64,000 nucleotides of DNA from Cephalopachus bancanus (GCA_027257055.1 JAPVLO010000400.1:1-64000); one strand, 5' to 3'. Shown: positions 12,773 to 25,205, numbered from the stretch's first letter. The notes: generated by a model not told the origin, from the letters alone. Program-made: numbers and translations.

Positions 12773-13830
12773 ATGAAGAAAAACCAATGAAGAACTGCTG
12801 GTAACCATCAGAGCCCCAGCAAAGGGCCAGTGCTAGAAAGAACAGCTACTGGGGCACAAACTATGTCTATCTCCAAGAATGAGAGTACTTAAAAGGTACT
12901 TATGGAGATCAGAGAAATGTTGGATAGAATGAATAAATATCAAGAAATACAAGAACTAAAACTAAATGAAATTGCAACAGAGCTGGACAAACTCAAGAAA
13001 GAGTACTTAGCAATAACAAATAAAGAACTTCATTCAAGAAATAAATAAACTGACAAGTATGAGAAGCAGAACTGACCAAGCAGATGAAAGAATCTCAAAG
13101 CTGGGAGACCAAGATATGGAATTAAGCTTATCTATTAAAAATATAGAAAAAATACCTGCTCAAGTCCCTCAGGTCCCCTCCCACTGTGGGAGCTTTTCTG
13201 TCCTCTCAATAAATCCTGCTTTCTCTCAAAAAAAGAAAGAAAAAAACCTTAAGAAGAAACTCTCCAAGAGTTTTATGATTTTATCAAGAAACCAAACCTA
13301 CGATCTAACTGGAATACCTGAAATAGAATCAGAAGCAGAAACCACCCGGGAACAAACATTCCATGTGGCAATTCAAAATACCTTCCCTCGTCTGGCCAGA
13401 GAGATGACTATACAAGGACAAGAGATTTAGAGAACCCCTGCAAGACATCTTATGAGAAGACCAACCCCTAGATATATAGTAATTCACCTATACAAAGTTG
13501 GCATAAAAGAAAAAATCCTAAAGGCAGCAAGGTTTGAAAAGGGCAGACTACCTTTTGGGGAAGATCAATCAGAATTGCTGCAGACTTATCTACAGAAACA
13601 CTACAGGACAGAAGGAATTGGACCCCGATCTTAAATTTTCTCAGGGATAGAAAATTTCACCCAAGAATTTCTTAGCACCCAGTGAAGCTAAGCTTTATCG
13701 ATGATCGAGAACTAAAATCCTTCCCAGACATCCAATCCCTGAGAGAATATGCTGCTTCAAGGCCAACTCTACAGGAGATGCTTAAAAAGGTGCTGTGCAC
13801 AGAAGAAAAAAGAAACAAAAGAAAGACCAT
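12773..13830 (+). pseudogene. L1 ORF1 remnant
   Basis: Decayed L1 ORF1 (RNA-binding chaperone). The start region parallels the ORF1 start of the nested L1 at 19197. Coiled-coil text appears at about 13060-13150 (heptads around ERISKLGDQD), and RRM/C-terminal domain text at about 13310-13620, with the remnant REKG-like region frameshifted. It is split at 13153-13250 by a short foreign insert that happens to keep one frame open, giving a misleading 123-codon frame at 13059-13430. Confidence 0.85.
13153..13250 (+). mobile_element. Retrotransposed retroviral-type RNA 3' tail
   Basis: About 75 bp that does not belong to L1: CCCTCCCACTGTGGGAGC, then an AATAAA at 13208-13213, then 14 bases later an A-rich tail from 13228. 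The body resembles the R-region end of many class I retroviral LTRs. A polyadenylation signal at the right distance from an A-tail indicates a reverse-transcribed 3' end of a polyadenylated RNA. The insert interrupts ORF1 of the host L1. Flanking duplication is ambiguous because the target is A-rich (AGAAAAAA on both sides). Confidence 0.65.
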
Positions 13831-13948
13831 ATAATTCACAAGATCAGAAACACAGAAACAGCAGAACATACAACATACCCACAAACGTGAAAACACACAC
13901 GTGTGAACACAAAAGCTAATTGAAAACAAATAGCCTTATTAGAGCATT

Positions 13949-16900
13949 ATGACAGGGACAAACTCTCACGTTTCAGTAATCGGCCTGAATGTGAATGGAC
14001 TAACACCACCATGGAAAAGACTTAGAATGAAAAACTGGATAAAGAAACCACCACCCAATAATTTGCTGCCTCCAGGAAACTCATCTCACCACAAAGGACA
14101 CCCACAGACTGAAAGTTAGAGGATAGAAAACAAATTTTAAGGTGAACGGATCACAAAAGAAGGTAAGAGTCACAATCTTAATATCAGACAAAACAACCTT
14201 TAAGCTATCAAAAGTTAGAAAAGATAGGGAGTGACACTACACAATGATAAAAGGTTTGATCCATCAACCAGAAATATCCATCCTAAGCATATAGGCACCC
14301 AACACAGGTGCACCAGCTTTTATAAAGCAGCTACTAAGTAAACTAAAAAAAAAAAAAAAAGAAGTTGACTCTAACGCTATCATAGCTGGAGACTTAAATA
14401 CCCTACTAACAACCCTAGATAGATCATCAAAGCAAAAAATCAACAAAGAGATCTGGAACTTCAACTTGACACTTGACCAAATGGACTTAGTAGATACCTA
14501 CAAAACACTCCACCCAACAACCACAGAATATATATTCTACTCATCACTGCATGGAATGTGCTCCAAGATCAACCATGCCCTTGGCCACAAATCAAGTGTA
14601 AACAAATTTCACAAGATTGAAATACTGCAGTGCACCTGCTCAGACTACAGTGGAATAAAAATAAATATCACCACCAACAAAATTACCACAAAACCCACAA
14701 ATACATGGACACTAACAACATGATGCTGAACAATTCCTGGGTCAATGCAGAAATCTAAAGACTCCTGAAAACAAAGAAACATCTTACCAAAACCCTTTGG
14801 GATGCCATGGAAACAGTACTAAGAGGGAAATTTATATCTCTATGAATGCACATCAAGAAAATAGAAAGATCATAAGTCAGCAGCCTAATAAAATCACCTA
14901 AGGGAGCTGGAAAGGCAAGACACCAAAACTCTAACTTAAGCAAAAGAATCCAGATCACCAAAGTAAAAGCTCAAATACAGGACATAGAAGACAAAAATAT
15001 CATAGGAAAAAAATCAATGAAACAAAAAGCTGGTTCTTTGAAAGGATAAACAAGATCGATGAACCTCTAGCCAGAATGACCAAAAAAAAAAAAAAAAAAA
15101 GCCCAAATAAAAACAATCAGAAATGCAAAAGATCAAGTCACAACTGACAGTGAAGAAATACTAATGATTGTCAGAGATTACTATTCATACCTGTATAGAA
15201 ACAAACTTGATAACCTAAATGAAATGGAGGATTCTGACATCACACAAACTCCCAAGGTTGAAACAAGAAAAAACTGAGATCCTAAGTAGGCCAATAGCAA
15301 TCCAGGATATTGACTCTGTCATAAGAAAACTACCTATGGACCTGACAGATTTCCAGTGGAACTCTTCAAAACATACAAGCAGGAGCTGATACCAATCCTA
15401 TTGAAAGTATTCTAGGCAGTCAAAAAAGATGGAACTCTCCCCAAATCATTTAATGAAGCTAATATCACACTTATACCCAAACCAGGTAAAGATCCAACAA
15501 TGAAAGAGAACTACAGGCCAATATCCCTGATGAAAATAGATGAAAAATTAACAACACTATTCTAGCTAATCGGATCCAACAACGCATATCAAAAATCATC
15601 CACCATGACCAAGAAGACTTCATCTCCAGGATGCAGGACTGTTTCAACATCTGCAAGACCATAAATGTAATTAAAAACATCAACCGATGCAAAATCAAGA
15701 ATCACATGATTATAACATTAGATGCAGAAAAAGCATTTGAAAAAATCCAGCATCCCTTCTTGATAAAAACCCTTGAACACCTAGGCATAGAAGGAACATA
15801 CCTCAAAAGAGTAAGAGCCATCTATGATAAACCCACAGCCAACATATTGCTAAATGAACAAAAATCAGAAGCATTTCCTCTGAAAACCAGCATAAGAAAA
15901 GGCTGCCCACTTTCACTCTGCCTGTTCAACATAGTGCTGAAACAGATAAGAGAAGGAAATAAGGGGTATCCAAACAGAAAAAGAAGAATTCAGCTTATCC
16001 CTCTTTGGTGATGACATGGTCCTGTACTTCCAAAATCCTAGAGAATCTGTCAAAATCCTCCTTTCACTGATAAAGGACTCTGGTGTTTTTGTTTTGTTTG
16101 TTTTTGTTTTTAGTTGGAGTCCCACCCTGTCTCCCAGGCTGGAGTGCAGTGGCAAACTCATGGCCACCCCAGCATCAACCTACTGGGCTCAGACGATCCT
16201 TCTACCTCAGCCTTCCAAGTGGCCGGAACTACAGGTGTGTGCTACCATGCCCAGTGAATTTTTTTATTTATTGTAGAGATGAGGTCTTGTCGAGTTTCCC
16301 AGGCTGTTCTCAAGTCCATGGGCTTAGGCAGTCCCCTCACCTGGGTCTCCCAAAGTGCTGGGATTGCAGGCTTGAGCCACCACACCCAGCTGACAGTCAC
16401 ATTCTTATACACCAGCAACAAACAGGCAGAGAACCAAATAAAAATCACAATCCCATTCACAATAAAAAAATGAAAGATCTCAGCATCTTCCTAACCAGAG
16501 AAGTGAAAAGCCTTTACAACAAAAACTACAAAACACTGCTCAAAGAAGTCAAAAATGATGCAAACAAATGGAAGCATATTCCATGCTCATGGAAGAATCA
16601 TTATTGTTAAGATATCCATCCTACCAATCTACAGATTCAATGCTATACCCATTATATTACCAACATCATTCTTCTCATACTTGGAAATGACAATACAAAA
16701 ATTCATATGAAAACATAAATGACCACAAATATCCAAAACAATCCTTAGCAAAAGAAACAAAGCAGGAGGTATCACCCTTCCAGACTTTAAACTCTATTAT
16801 AAGGCTACAATAATCAAAACAACCTGTTATTGGTACAAGAACAGGCATATAGACCAATGGAACAGGATAGAGATTCCAGAAGCAAAACCTCCATTTCTCA

Positions 16901-17832
16901 ACAAACTCATCTTCAACAAAGCCTCCACCAACAACCACTGGGGAAAGGAGAACCTATTCAGTAAATGGTGCAGGGAAATCTGGCTGGCCACATGCAGAAG
17001 AATGAAACAGAACCCTTACCTATCACCATACACAAAATCAACTCCAAATGTATCAAAGCTCTAAATGTAAAACCTCAAATTTTAAGAATCTTAGTAAACA
17101 CAGGAGACAACCTTACAGAAATTGGAATAGGCAACCAATTCCTGATGAAAACCCCAAAAGCCCATGCCATAAGAGATAAGATAGACAAGTGGGATCTCAT
17201 CAAACTGGAAAGCTTCTGCAAAGCAAAAGAAACTATCGAGAGAGTTGGGAGACAGCCTATAAAATGGTAAAAATATTTGCCAACTGTACATCTGACAAAG
17301 GCCTAACATCCAGAGTCTACAAGGAACCCAAATGTGCTGAAAGGAAAAAAACAAACATTCCTATTTAAAAATGGACAAAAGATATGAATAGATACTTCTC
17401 AAAAGAAGACACATGAACAGCCAGCAGGCATATGAAAAAATGTTCATCCTCACTAATTATCAGAGAAATGCAAATCAAAACTACATTGAGATACCACCTA
17501 ACTCCAGTAAGAATGGCCATAATTAATAAAACAAATAACAACAGATGCTGGCAAGGACATAGAGAAAGGGAGGACTTCTACACTGTTGGTGGTAATGCAT
17601 ACTAGTTCAACCTCAATGGAAAACAGCGTGGCAATTCCTAAAAGAACTAGAAATTGACTTTCCATACGACCCAGTAATCCTCATTCTGGGAATATACTTG
17701 GAGAAACTTAAATCACTGCAAAAAAGATACCTGCACATGCATGCTTATTGTAGCACTATTTACAATTGCAAAATATGGAACCAACCATGCCGCCCATTGA
17801 AACTGAACTGGATTTTTAAAATGTGGTACATA
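13949..17832 (+). pseudogene. L1 ORF2 remnant (endonuclease / RT)
   Basis: Decayed ORF2 of the older L1. Readable parts include the endonuclease C-terminal half (14466-14723, with CSKINHALGHK), an RT-domain segment (15631-16011, with LDAEKAF and RKGCPLS) and the C-terminal segment after the Alu (16480-17830). A catalytic FADD-type motif is expected near 16010; the DNA there reads TTTGGTGATGACATG (Phe-Gly-Asp-Asp-Met). Multiple stops and frame changes. The RT domain is cut by the Alu at 16086, with some L1 sequence missing at the junction. Confidence 0.85.
16086..16391 (-). mobile_element. Alu SINE in L1 ORF2
   Basis: Antisense dimeric Alu with a T/G-interrupted T-tail (16086-16112), body from AGTTGGAGTCCC to CCACACCCAGCTG. 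It keeps the AAGTT-type block (reads TCGAGTTTCCCAGG), so it belongs to the undeleted, older Alu group here. The L1 text normally following ATAAAGGACTCTGG is missing beyond the Alu, suggesting loss at insertion or afterwards. Confidence 0.9.
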
Positions 17833-19196
17833 GGGACTTCCAGCAAGATGGCAATGGGGCAACTCGGTCTGTGAAAACCTCTGCAAAGGAGAACTGCAGT
17901 GGGTCTCTGACTCTCGCCCCAGGGGCTACGGACCCCAACATCGCAGCCTGCTCTTCATACGGAGCTCGGCCATTGCCACCGCTGGGGCATCGCAGTGGTC
18001 TGGACAACCACTGCAGTGCAGATGCCGCCACCGCAGCCACTGCAGCCACCGCCGCCGGTAGCACATTGCACCACCCAGGCCGGAGGCAATCCACAACTGC
18101 AGTCCTTGAAGCCCCTTCAGGGAAGATCTGCTGGGATCGCTGCCACCTCTCCTGCGACCGAGACAACCTGCCCGCCGTAAGTCTCCTGCCGTCTGCCCTG
18201 AGGCAGGCAGCCATCTTGCCATCTTCAGCCTCTGCTGTCCCTGTCCGGCCCCACCCCCTCTGGGGTGAGCAGCTGAGATAGCACCACCTGCTGGCGACTC
18301 AAGGTAACAACACCGAAATGGAAGAAACAAGCTTGATAAAGACATAGGCCAGAGTGGTGAACAGAGGGTGATCTGAACTGTCCTTCACAGCAGACCAGAG
18401 GCAACTGACCCTAACTGCAAACTAATTTGCCAGCTTGAAAAGAAAACTAGATATCAGATCTGAAAGAACATTGGACTTAAACGAAATGTCTCAGAGTGTG
18501 CTTCATTGATTCTGTTAGTTTAATGACTTAATTCTATTCCTACTGTATTGTTCCTTTTTTTCTTTTTTCCTCTTCCTTTTCTTCTCTTTTCTTCTCTCTG
18601 TAAACCATATCTTTGTATAGAGGAACAGCACACTAATAAGGTGGTTGGATAGCTGGTATGTTAGCATCACTATATGTTTTATTTTTGTCTGTATGAGAGT
18701 TGGTTCATCTGTAACTGTGGTCTATTGTTTTTATCTGTTTCAGTATAGGCCTCTCTCTCTATTTGTTGGCACACTCATTTGTTTCCCCCCTTACTCCTCT
18801 ATCTCTCCACCCCCCTCTTCAACCCACTGTCTGCTCCATTCTCTCCCCTTTGCTAACCACATTTTATTTCAGGGAGTAAACCTATAGCCCCACTGCACGG
18901 ACAGATTCCAAGGCAGTGGGAAGTGGGTTCCAGATTATTCACACGCCTGTCAGCGAATACCAGGACCTGCAGATAGATTTTGAATCACAGCTCCCCCCTT
19001 AAGTAAATCTCAAAACTGCAAAAAAGACCACCCCCAACCTAAGTGCAATTCCAGAATTGAACAAAGAGGGCATATATAAAGAACAGGAGATTGAACAAAC
19101 AGAAGTAAAACCAATCCCTTTACCCCTGAATAACAGAATTAAAGAAGACGGTGATGTGGAGGGAAGGAAAAAGTAGGGAGGGGGAAAACCGCACAA
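17833..19196 (+). promoter_or_regulatory. L1 5'UTR / internal promoter region
   Basis: 5'UTR of the nested L1. The first 450 bp are GC-rich with GCCACCGC/GCAGCC repeats (about 17950-18180), followed by an AT-rich T/C tract (18530-18850) and a segment (18900-19150) homologous to the ORF1-proximal 5'UTR of the L1 at 32815-39540. The distal part is unlike the other L1 5'UTRs in the window. L1 5'UTRs act as internal RNA polymerase II promoters; activity here is inferred only. Long frames in the GC-rich part (such as 17823-18281) are compositional. Confidence 0.75.
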
Positions 19197-20146
19197 ATGA
19201 AGAAAAACCAAAAGAAGAATATAGGTCTCACACAGACCCCTGGGAGATCAGACACTGAGAAAACAGATTCTGGAACACAAACAATGAAGAGCCCCCAGAA
19301 TGACTGGTTACATGCAACAAACCCAGACATCAAGACATTAATGGAGAGAATTTTAAAAATTGAGGAGAGACAAGAGGAAAATAGGAAGGAGCTGATGTCA
19401 GAAATGACAGCAGTAAAGAATACTGCAATGCAAATGAATAACAGACTAATAAGCATGGAAAGCAGAATCAGCCAAGCAGAAGAAAGAATCTCAGAGCTTG
19501 AAGACCAAAACACAGAACTAGCCCAAACTGTCAAAAGCATAGAAAAGAAGCTCAAAAAGACGGAACAAAACCTGCAAGAGATGAATGATCAAGAGACCAA
19601 ACCTAAGAGTAATTGGGCTTCCTGAGGCAGAGAGAGAAACAGAAGCTATACTGGAACAAACATTTCATGAAATCATTCAAGAAAACTTCCCTCATCTCAT
19701 CAAGGATGAAAAAATTGAAACACAAGAGATTCAGAGAACCCCTGCAAGACAACAAATGAGAAGACCAACTCCCAGACACATAATAATTCACCTAAACAAA
19801 GTAGCTATAAAAGAAAAAATCCTAAAGGCAGCAAGAGAAAAAGGCCAGACTAACTACCAGGGAAAACCAATTAGAATAGCAGCAGATCTATCCACAGAAA
19901 CCCTTCAGGCTAGGAGAGCCTGGAGCCCTATCTTCAAAGTTCTAAAAGAGAAACAATTTCAACCAAGAATAACCTACCCAGCCAAACTAAGCTTCATTAG
20001 TGAGGGAGAATTGAAATCTTTTCCAGATATCCAATCCCTAAGAACCTACAACTGCCACAAGACCACCTCTACAAGAAACACTTAAGAAAGTACTGAACAC
20101 AGAAGAAAAAGAAAAAAGAACAACAACATTCTTCACAAGAGTATAG
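19197..20146 (+). pseudogene. L1 ORF1 of nested element, two frameshifts
   Basis: ORF1p is the L1 RNA-binding chaperone that trimerises through a coiled coil. The start ATG at 19197 sits at the expected place after the 5'UTR. Order: basic N-terminus (MKKNQKKN), coiled coil (ISQAEERISELEDQN at about residues 92-106), RRM region (LRVIGLPEAERE) and C-terminal domain (RRPTPRHIIIHL, REKGQTNYQG). A small indel near 19590 shifts the frame between coiled coil and RRM, and a second near 20050 shifts it before the C-terminus. Otherwise well preserved. Confidence 0.93.
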
Positions 20147-20230
20147 GCAAAAGATTAAAAACACACATGAACCAACTCCAAAACCCAAAGAAAGACAACA
20201 AACAAACAAGAACAACTCTGTAAGAACCCT

Positions 20231-23200
20231 ATGACAGGGATCAACTCTTGCATTTCAATTATTAGCCTAAATGTGAATGGACAAAATGCACTACTGAAAA
20301 GACACAGAATGGCAAAATGGATAAAATATCATCAGGCAACAATCTATTGCCTTCAAGAGACTCACCTCACTAGAAAGGAAACCCACAGACTCAAAGTAAA
20401 AGGATGGTAAACAAACTTTCAGGTGAACGGAATACAAAAGAAAGGAGGAGAGGTGATCTTAATTTCAGACAAAATACCCTTCAAGCTATTAAAAATCAAA
20501 AAAGATACAGAAGGTCACTACATAATGATAAAAGGCTCAATCCATCAACAAGAAATATCTACACTAAACATATATGCACCCAACATAGGTGCGCCAACTT
20601 TCATAAAGCAACTTCTAGGAAAACTAAAGAAAGACATTGACTCTAACACCATCATAACTGGGGACTTTAATACCCCACTCACAACTCTAGACAGATCATC
20701 AGGACAAAAAATCAGCAAGGAGATCCGGAACCTCATTGTGACTTTGGACCAAATGGACTTAATTGATACCTACAGAACACTCCATCCAAAGACCACAGAA
20801 TACACATTCTACTCATCACCACATGGAACATATTCTAAGATCGACCACATACTTGGACATAAATCAAGCTTAAGAAAATTTAAAAGGAACGAAATTCTAC
20901 CATGCACCTTCTTGGACCACAGTGGAATAAAAATAAACATTGATGCCAACAGAGTCCCCCCAAAACCCACAAAGACATGGACACTAAACAACATGGTGCT
21001 AAACCTCCTGGTCAATGATGAAATCAAAACAGAGATCAAAAGATACCTGGAAATAAATGAAAATGAAGAAACATCTTACGAAAATCTCTGGAATGCCCTG
21101 AAAGCTGTAGGAAGAGGGGAATTTATATCCCTAACACACATGAAGAAAATGGAAGAAACAGAAATTCACAACCTAACAAGCCACCTAAATAAGCTGGAAA
21201 ACAAGACCACAAAAACCCTAATTTCAGCAGAAGAATCCAGATCACCAAAATAAAAGCCCAAATCCAGGACATAGAAGACAAAAAGATAATAGAAAAAAAT
21301 CAATGAAACAAAAAGCTGGTTCTTCGAGAGGATAAACAAGATCAATAGTCCCCTAGCTAGACTGACCAAGAAAAAATGAGAAAAAAACCAAATAAACACA
21401 ATCAGAAACACAAAAGATGAAGTCACATCTGACCCTGAAGAAATACAAAAGATCATTAGAGACTACTACGTACACTTGTATGGAAACAAACTTGAAAACC
21501 TTAAGGAAATGGAGGACTTTCTGACATCACACAACCTACCTAGGTTGGAACAAGAAGAAATTGAGACCCTAAATAGACCAATAACAATCAAGGAAATTGA
21601 CTACATAATAAGAAAACTTCCTACAAAAAAAAGCCCTGGACTAGATGGCTTTCCAGCTGAATTCTACAAGACATTTAAGAAGGAACTGATACCAATCCTA
21701 CTGAAGGTATTCCAGGAGACTGAAAAAGATGGAACTCTTCCCAAATCATTTTACGAATCCAACATCACATTGATACCCAAGCCAGGTAAAGATCCAACAA
21801 AGAAAGAGAACTACAGGCCAATATCTTTGATGAACATAGATGCTAAAACTCTCAACAAGATCCTAGCAAACCAGAATCAGCAATACATCTCAAAAATCAT
21901 CCACCATGACCAAGTAGGCTTCATTCTTGGGATGCAAGTCTGGTTCAACATTCGTAAAACCATAAATGTAATTAAATTCATCAACAAATGTCAAAACAAA
22001 AACCACATGATCATATCATTAGACGCAGAAAAAGTTTTTGATAAAATCTAGCACCACTTCTTGAAAAAAACCCTTGAACATCTAGGCATATGGGGAACAT
22101 ACCTCAAAATAGTAAAAGCCATCTACAAGAAACCCACAGCCAGCATACTCCTAAATGGACAAAAATTGTAACCAATTCCCCTGAAAACTGGAACTAGACA
22201 AGGATGCCCACTCTCACCCCTCCTGTTCAACATAGTATTGGAAGTCCTGGCTAGAGCAATCAGAGAAGTGGAGGCAATCAGGGGTATCCAAATAGGAAAA
22301 GAGGAAGTCAAGTTATCTCTCTTTGCAGATGATATGATTGTGTACCTTGAAAACCCAAGAGAATCTGTCAAAGGCCTCCTTACATTGATAAAGGCCTTTG
22401 GCAAAGTCTCAGGATACAAAATAAATGTACAAAAGATAATCGCATTTCTCTACACCAATAATAAACAAACAGAAACCCAAATAAAAAACACAATTCCATT
22501 CACAATAGCCACAAAAAAAATGAAATACCTTGGCATCTTCCTAACCAGAGACGTGAAAGATCTTTACAATGAAAATTACAAAACACTGCTCAAAGAAATC
22601 AAAGATGACACAAACAAGTGGAAAAATATCCCATGCTCATTGAATTGGAAGAATCAACATTATGAAGATGTCCATCTTACCTTAGGCAATCTACAAATTC
22701 AATGCAATACCCATCAAATTACCAGCAACATTCTTCTCAGACCTGGAAAAAACAACACAGGAATTCATATGGAAACACAAACATCCAAGAATAGCCAGAA
22801 CAATCCTCAGCAAAAAAAAAAAAAAAAAAAAAGCAGGTGGTATCACATTACCAGATTTCAAACTTTATTATAAAGCTACAATCATCAAAACAGCTTGGTA
22901 TTGGTACAGGAACGGGCATATAGATCAATGGAATAGAATTGAGATTCCAGAAGCAAAACCTCAATTTCTCAACCAACTCATCTTTGACAAAGCCCCAACC
23001 ACCTACCACTGGGGAGAGGAGAACCTATTCAGTAAATGGTTCTGGGAAAACTGGCTGACCACATGCAGAAGATTGAAACAGGACCCCTATCTATCCCCAT
23101 GCACAAAGGTTAACTCCAAATGGATCAGAGACCTAAATGTAAAACCTCAAACCATAAGAAACTTAGAAAAGGAAGGAAATACCCTCATGGAAATCGGAAC

Positions 23201-24049
23201 TGACATTCAATTCCTGAACAAAACCAGAAACCCTCAGGTCATAAGAGAGAAGATAGACAAGTGGGACCTTATTAAACTGACAAGCTTCTGCAAAGCCAAA
23301 GAAACCATCAAGAGAGCAGGGAGACAGCCTACAGACTGGGAAAAAGTATTTGCCAACTCCAGGTCTGAAAAAGGCTTAACATCCTGGATCTACAAGGAAC
23401 TCAAACGTGCTGAAAAAAAAAAACAAACAACCCCATTATAAAATGGGCAAAAGATATGAACAGACACTTCACAAAAGAAGACATCCGAGCAGCCAACAAA
23501 CACATGAAGAAATGTTCAACCTCACTAATCATCAGGGAGATGCAAATCAAAACCACACTGAGATACCACCTAACTCCAATCAGAATGGCAATTATCAACA
23601 ACTCAAAAAATAACAACTGCTGGAGAGGATGTGGTGAAAAGGGAACACTTCTACACTGTTGGTGGGGGTGTAAACTAGTACAGCCACTGTGGAAATCAAT
23701 GTGGCGATTCCAAAAAGCTCTAAAAATCGACCTTCCATAAGACCCCACAACCCCCCTACTGGAAATATACCCTGAAGACCTCAAATCACTCTATAAAAAA
23801 GATGCCTGCACCCGTATGTTTATTGCAGCATTGTTCACAATAGCAAGAATCTGGAAACAACCATGCTACCCATCAAAAGAGGACTGGATTAAAAAAATGT
23901 GTTACATATACATGATGGAATACTATGCAGCCATAAAAAAGAACAAAATCATGAATTTCACAGCAACCTGGATGGAACTAGAGTCTATAATACTGAGTGA
24001 CCTCTCACAGAAGCAAAGATCCGAGTATCACATGTTCTCACTCATATAA
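20231..24049 (+). pseudogene. L1 ORF2 of nested element (EN-RT), inactivated
   Basis: ORF2p nicks target DNA and reverse-transcribes L1 RNA. From the ATG at 20231 (MTGINS) the frame runs through the endonuclease (TGDFNTPL with the catalytic Asp/Asn, SKIDHILGHK, DHSGIKI), RT ([39 protein letters not shown] at about 22325) and the C-terminal Cys/His-rich segment ([18 protein letters not shown]) to a stop at 24049. In-frame stops occur at 20408 (codon 60), 22049 and 22169; frameshifts lie near 21250 and between about 22650 and 23450. The active-site motifs survive although the frame is broken. Confidence 0.93.
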
Positions 24050-24270
24050 TGGACCTTGAACATCCAATGTAATACTATAAGAAAATGACTGACGGTACTG
24101 GGAAACTATGGGGGAGGAGGGGATGGGATTAACAGTCACAGATATCTGTCTGGGGATGGGGAGACACCTCTTATCAACAGGGTGTCTGAATGAAATGTAA
24201 TAGTACACCTAACCCTTAACTGTACCCCAAAAAATCATAATAAAAAATATTGATTAAAAAATAAAAATAA

Positions 24271-24400
24271 AAAATGTGGTACATATACATAATAGAATAT
24301 TATGCAGCCATATAGAAAAACAAAATTATGGACTTTGCAGCAACTTGAAGTTAATATTCAGTGATTTATCACAGAAACAAAGAACATAAGGTACACATTC
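24271..24400 (+). mobile_element. Older L1, resumed 3' segment
   Basis: Begins with the second target-duplication copy AAAATGTGGTACATA and continues ORF2 C-terminal coding text (TATGCAGCCATATAGAAAAAC) until similarity fades near 24400. No 3'UTR or A-tail follows, so this L1 is 3'-truncated or rearranged there. Confidence 0.85.
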
Positions 24401-24699
24401 AAATCAGCCTCAGTATGGAAATCTGGCCTCATTTCAAAAGCTCTGCAGGAGAAGTGAGATGCCAACTTTGGCCCCAAATACCAGCATTGTTGGAAAATCT
24501 GTAAGGAAAAGGAATTCTTTCTGAACTTAGCCTCTCCCTTGCTTTGGGTTGCAAAACAAAAATCCATTTTACAGTAGAATCTTGACCACAGTGTTAGCCA
24601 TCAACTGGGCCTTCCTTCATTGAGTATTTAAGTGTTCTGAGTGAACTGCATCAAAAGAAGACAGAGAGAGAGGAGTAGGGGGAGGGAGGAGAAGGGAAG

Positions 24700-24775
24700 A
24701 AGGAGAAGGAAGGAAGGAAGGAAAGAAGGAAGGAAGGAAGGAAGGAAGGAAGGAAGGAAGGAAGGGAGGGAGGGA
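24700..24775. repeat. (GGAA)n microsatellite
   Basis: Run of GGAA/GAAG tetranucleotides from about 24707 to 24772 within a wider purine-rich stretch (24660-24780). The two Lys/Glu/Gly- or Pro/Ser-rich frames across it are compositional. Confidence 0.95.
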
Positions 24776-25084
24776 ATATCTGTGAAGAGCACCAGTGACA
24801 AAGCTAGAGCGCCACAGAGCTAAGGACCATCTCCAGATCCTACCCCTGCCTACGTTGTCAGTGTCACACAAAAGAAGCTAGGCAGGGTTGAAGGCCGAAA
24901 GGCAAGGACTTGTTTGGGCACCATGGCTCTTACATGCATCACTCAAGTTATGTGACTGATAGAAGCAAGTCACCTCACCTTTCTTGGCTCCCTTTTCCTC
25001 AACCACTAGAAGAAGAAAAGTAAATTAGTCCAGAAGTGAGTTTCCTGGCATTTCCATTGAGTTGCTCCATGACTTAAAGAGTTC

Positions 25085-25195
25085 TACATGCAGTCTAAAG
25101 CAATGTTTTCAACCAGAGGACATTTGGCAACGTCTGGAGACATTTCTGATTGTCATGACATGGAGAGGGAAGGCTGCTAGCATCTAGTGGATAGA
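25085..25195 (+). repeat. Ancient MER-type repeat fragment (possibly DNA transposon)
   Basis: The words TTTTCAACCAGAGGACATTTGGCAACGTCTGGAGACATTTCTG and GCATCTAGTGGATAGAGG occur in the order seen in a common old mammalian MER repeat, which I believe is a non-autonomous hAT-type element. The family name is not certain. Confidence 0.45.
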
Positions 25196-25204
25196 GGTTA
25201 ATGA

Positions 25205-25205
<1 letters not shown>

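Larger units (their letters stand above)
11131..17832 (+). mobile_element. Older sense L1, 5' segment (host of nested L1)
   Basis: Near full-length older L1. It has a 5'UTR (about 11131-12770) homologous to that of the L1 at 1-4822, an ORF1 remnant from the ATG at about 12773, an ORF2 remnant from the ATG at 13949 with endonuclease-like sequence to about 14700 and RT-like sequence at about 15170-16080, then ORF2 C-terminal sequence to 17832. Many stops and indels. It carries three later insertions: a short retroviral-tail retrocopy in ORF1 (13153-13250), an antisense Alu in ORF2 (16086-16391) and a full-length L1 at 17833. It resumes at 24271. Confidence 0.9.
17833..24270 (+). mobile_element. 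Full-length L1 nested in older L1
   Basis: A 6438-bp L1 flanked by an exact 15-bp target duplication AAAATGTGGTACATA (17818-17832 and 24271-24285). It starts with GGGACTTCCAGCAAGATGG, has a GC-rich 5'UTR (17833-19196), ORF1 (19197-20146), ORF2 (20231-24049) and a short 3'UTR ending in an A-rich AATAAAA tail. The insertion point lies near the end of ORF2 of the older L1. Both ORFs carry inactivating changes, so it is not mobile now, but it is clearly younger than its host. Confidence 0.97.

Noticed and set aside
13059..13430. A 123-codon frame reading through the 13153 insert as a novel fusion protein
   Set aside because: The insert keeps one frame open by chance between L1 ORF1 segments; neighbouring ORF1 sequence is broken.
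17823..18345. Overlapping 130-150 codon frames on both strands in GC-rich DNA
   Set aside because: They lie in the GC-rich 5'UTR of the nested L1; overlapping open frames on both strands are expected from base composition and show no known motif.
24641..24871. Lys/Glu/Gly-repeat and Pro/Ser-repeat proteins
   Set aside because: Products of the GGAA microsatellite.
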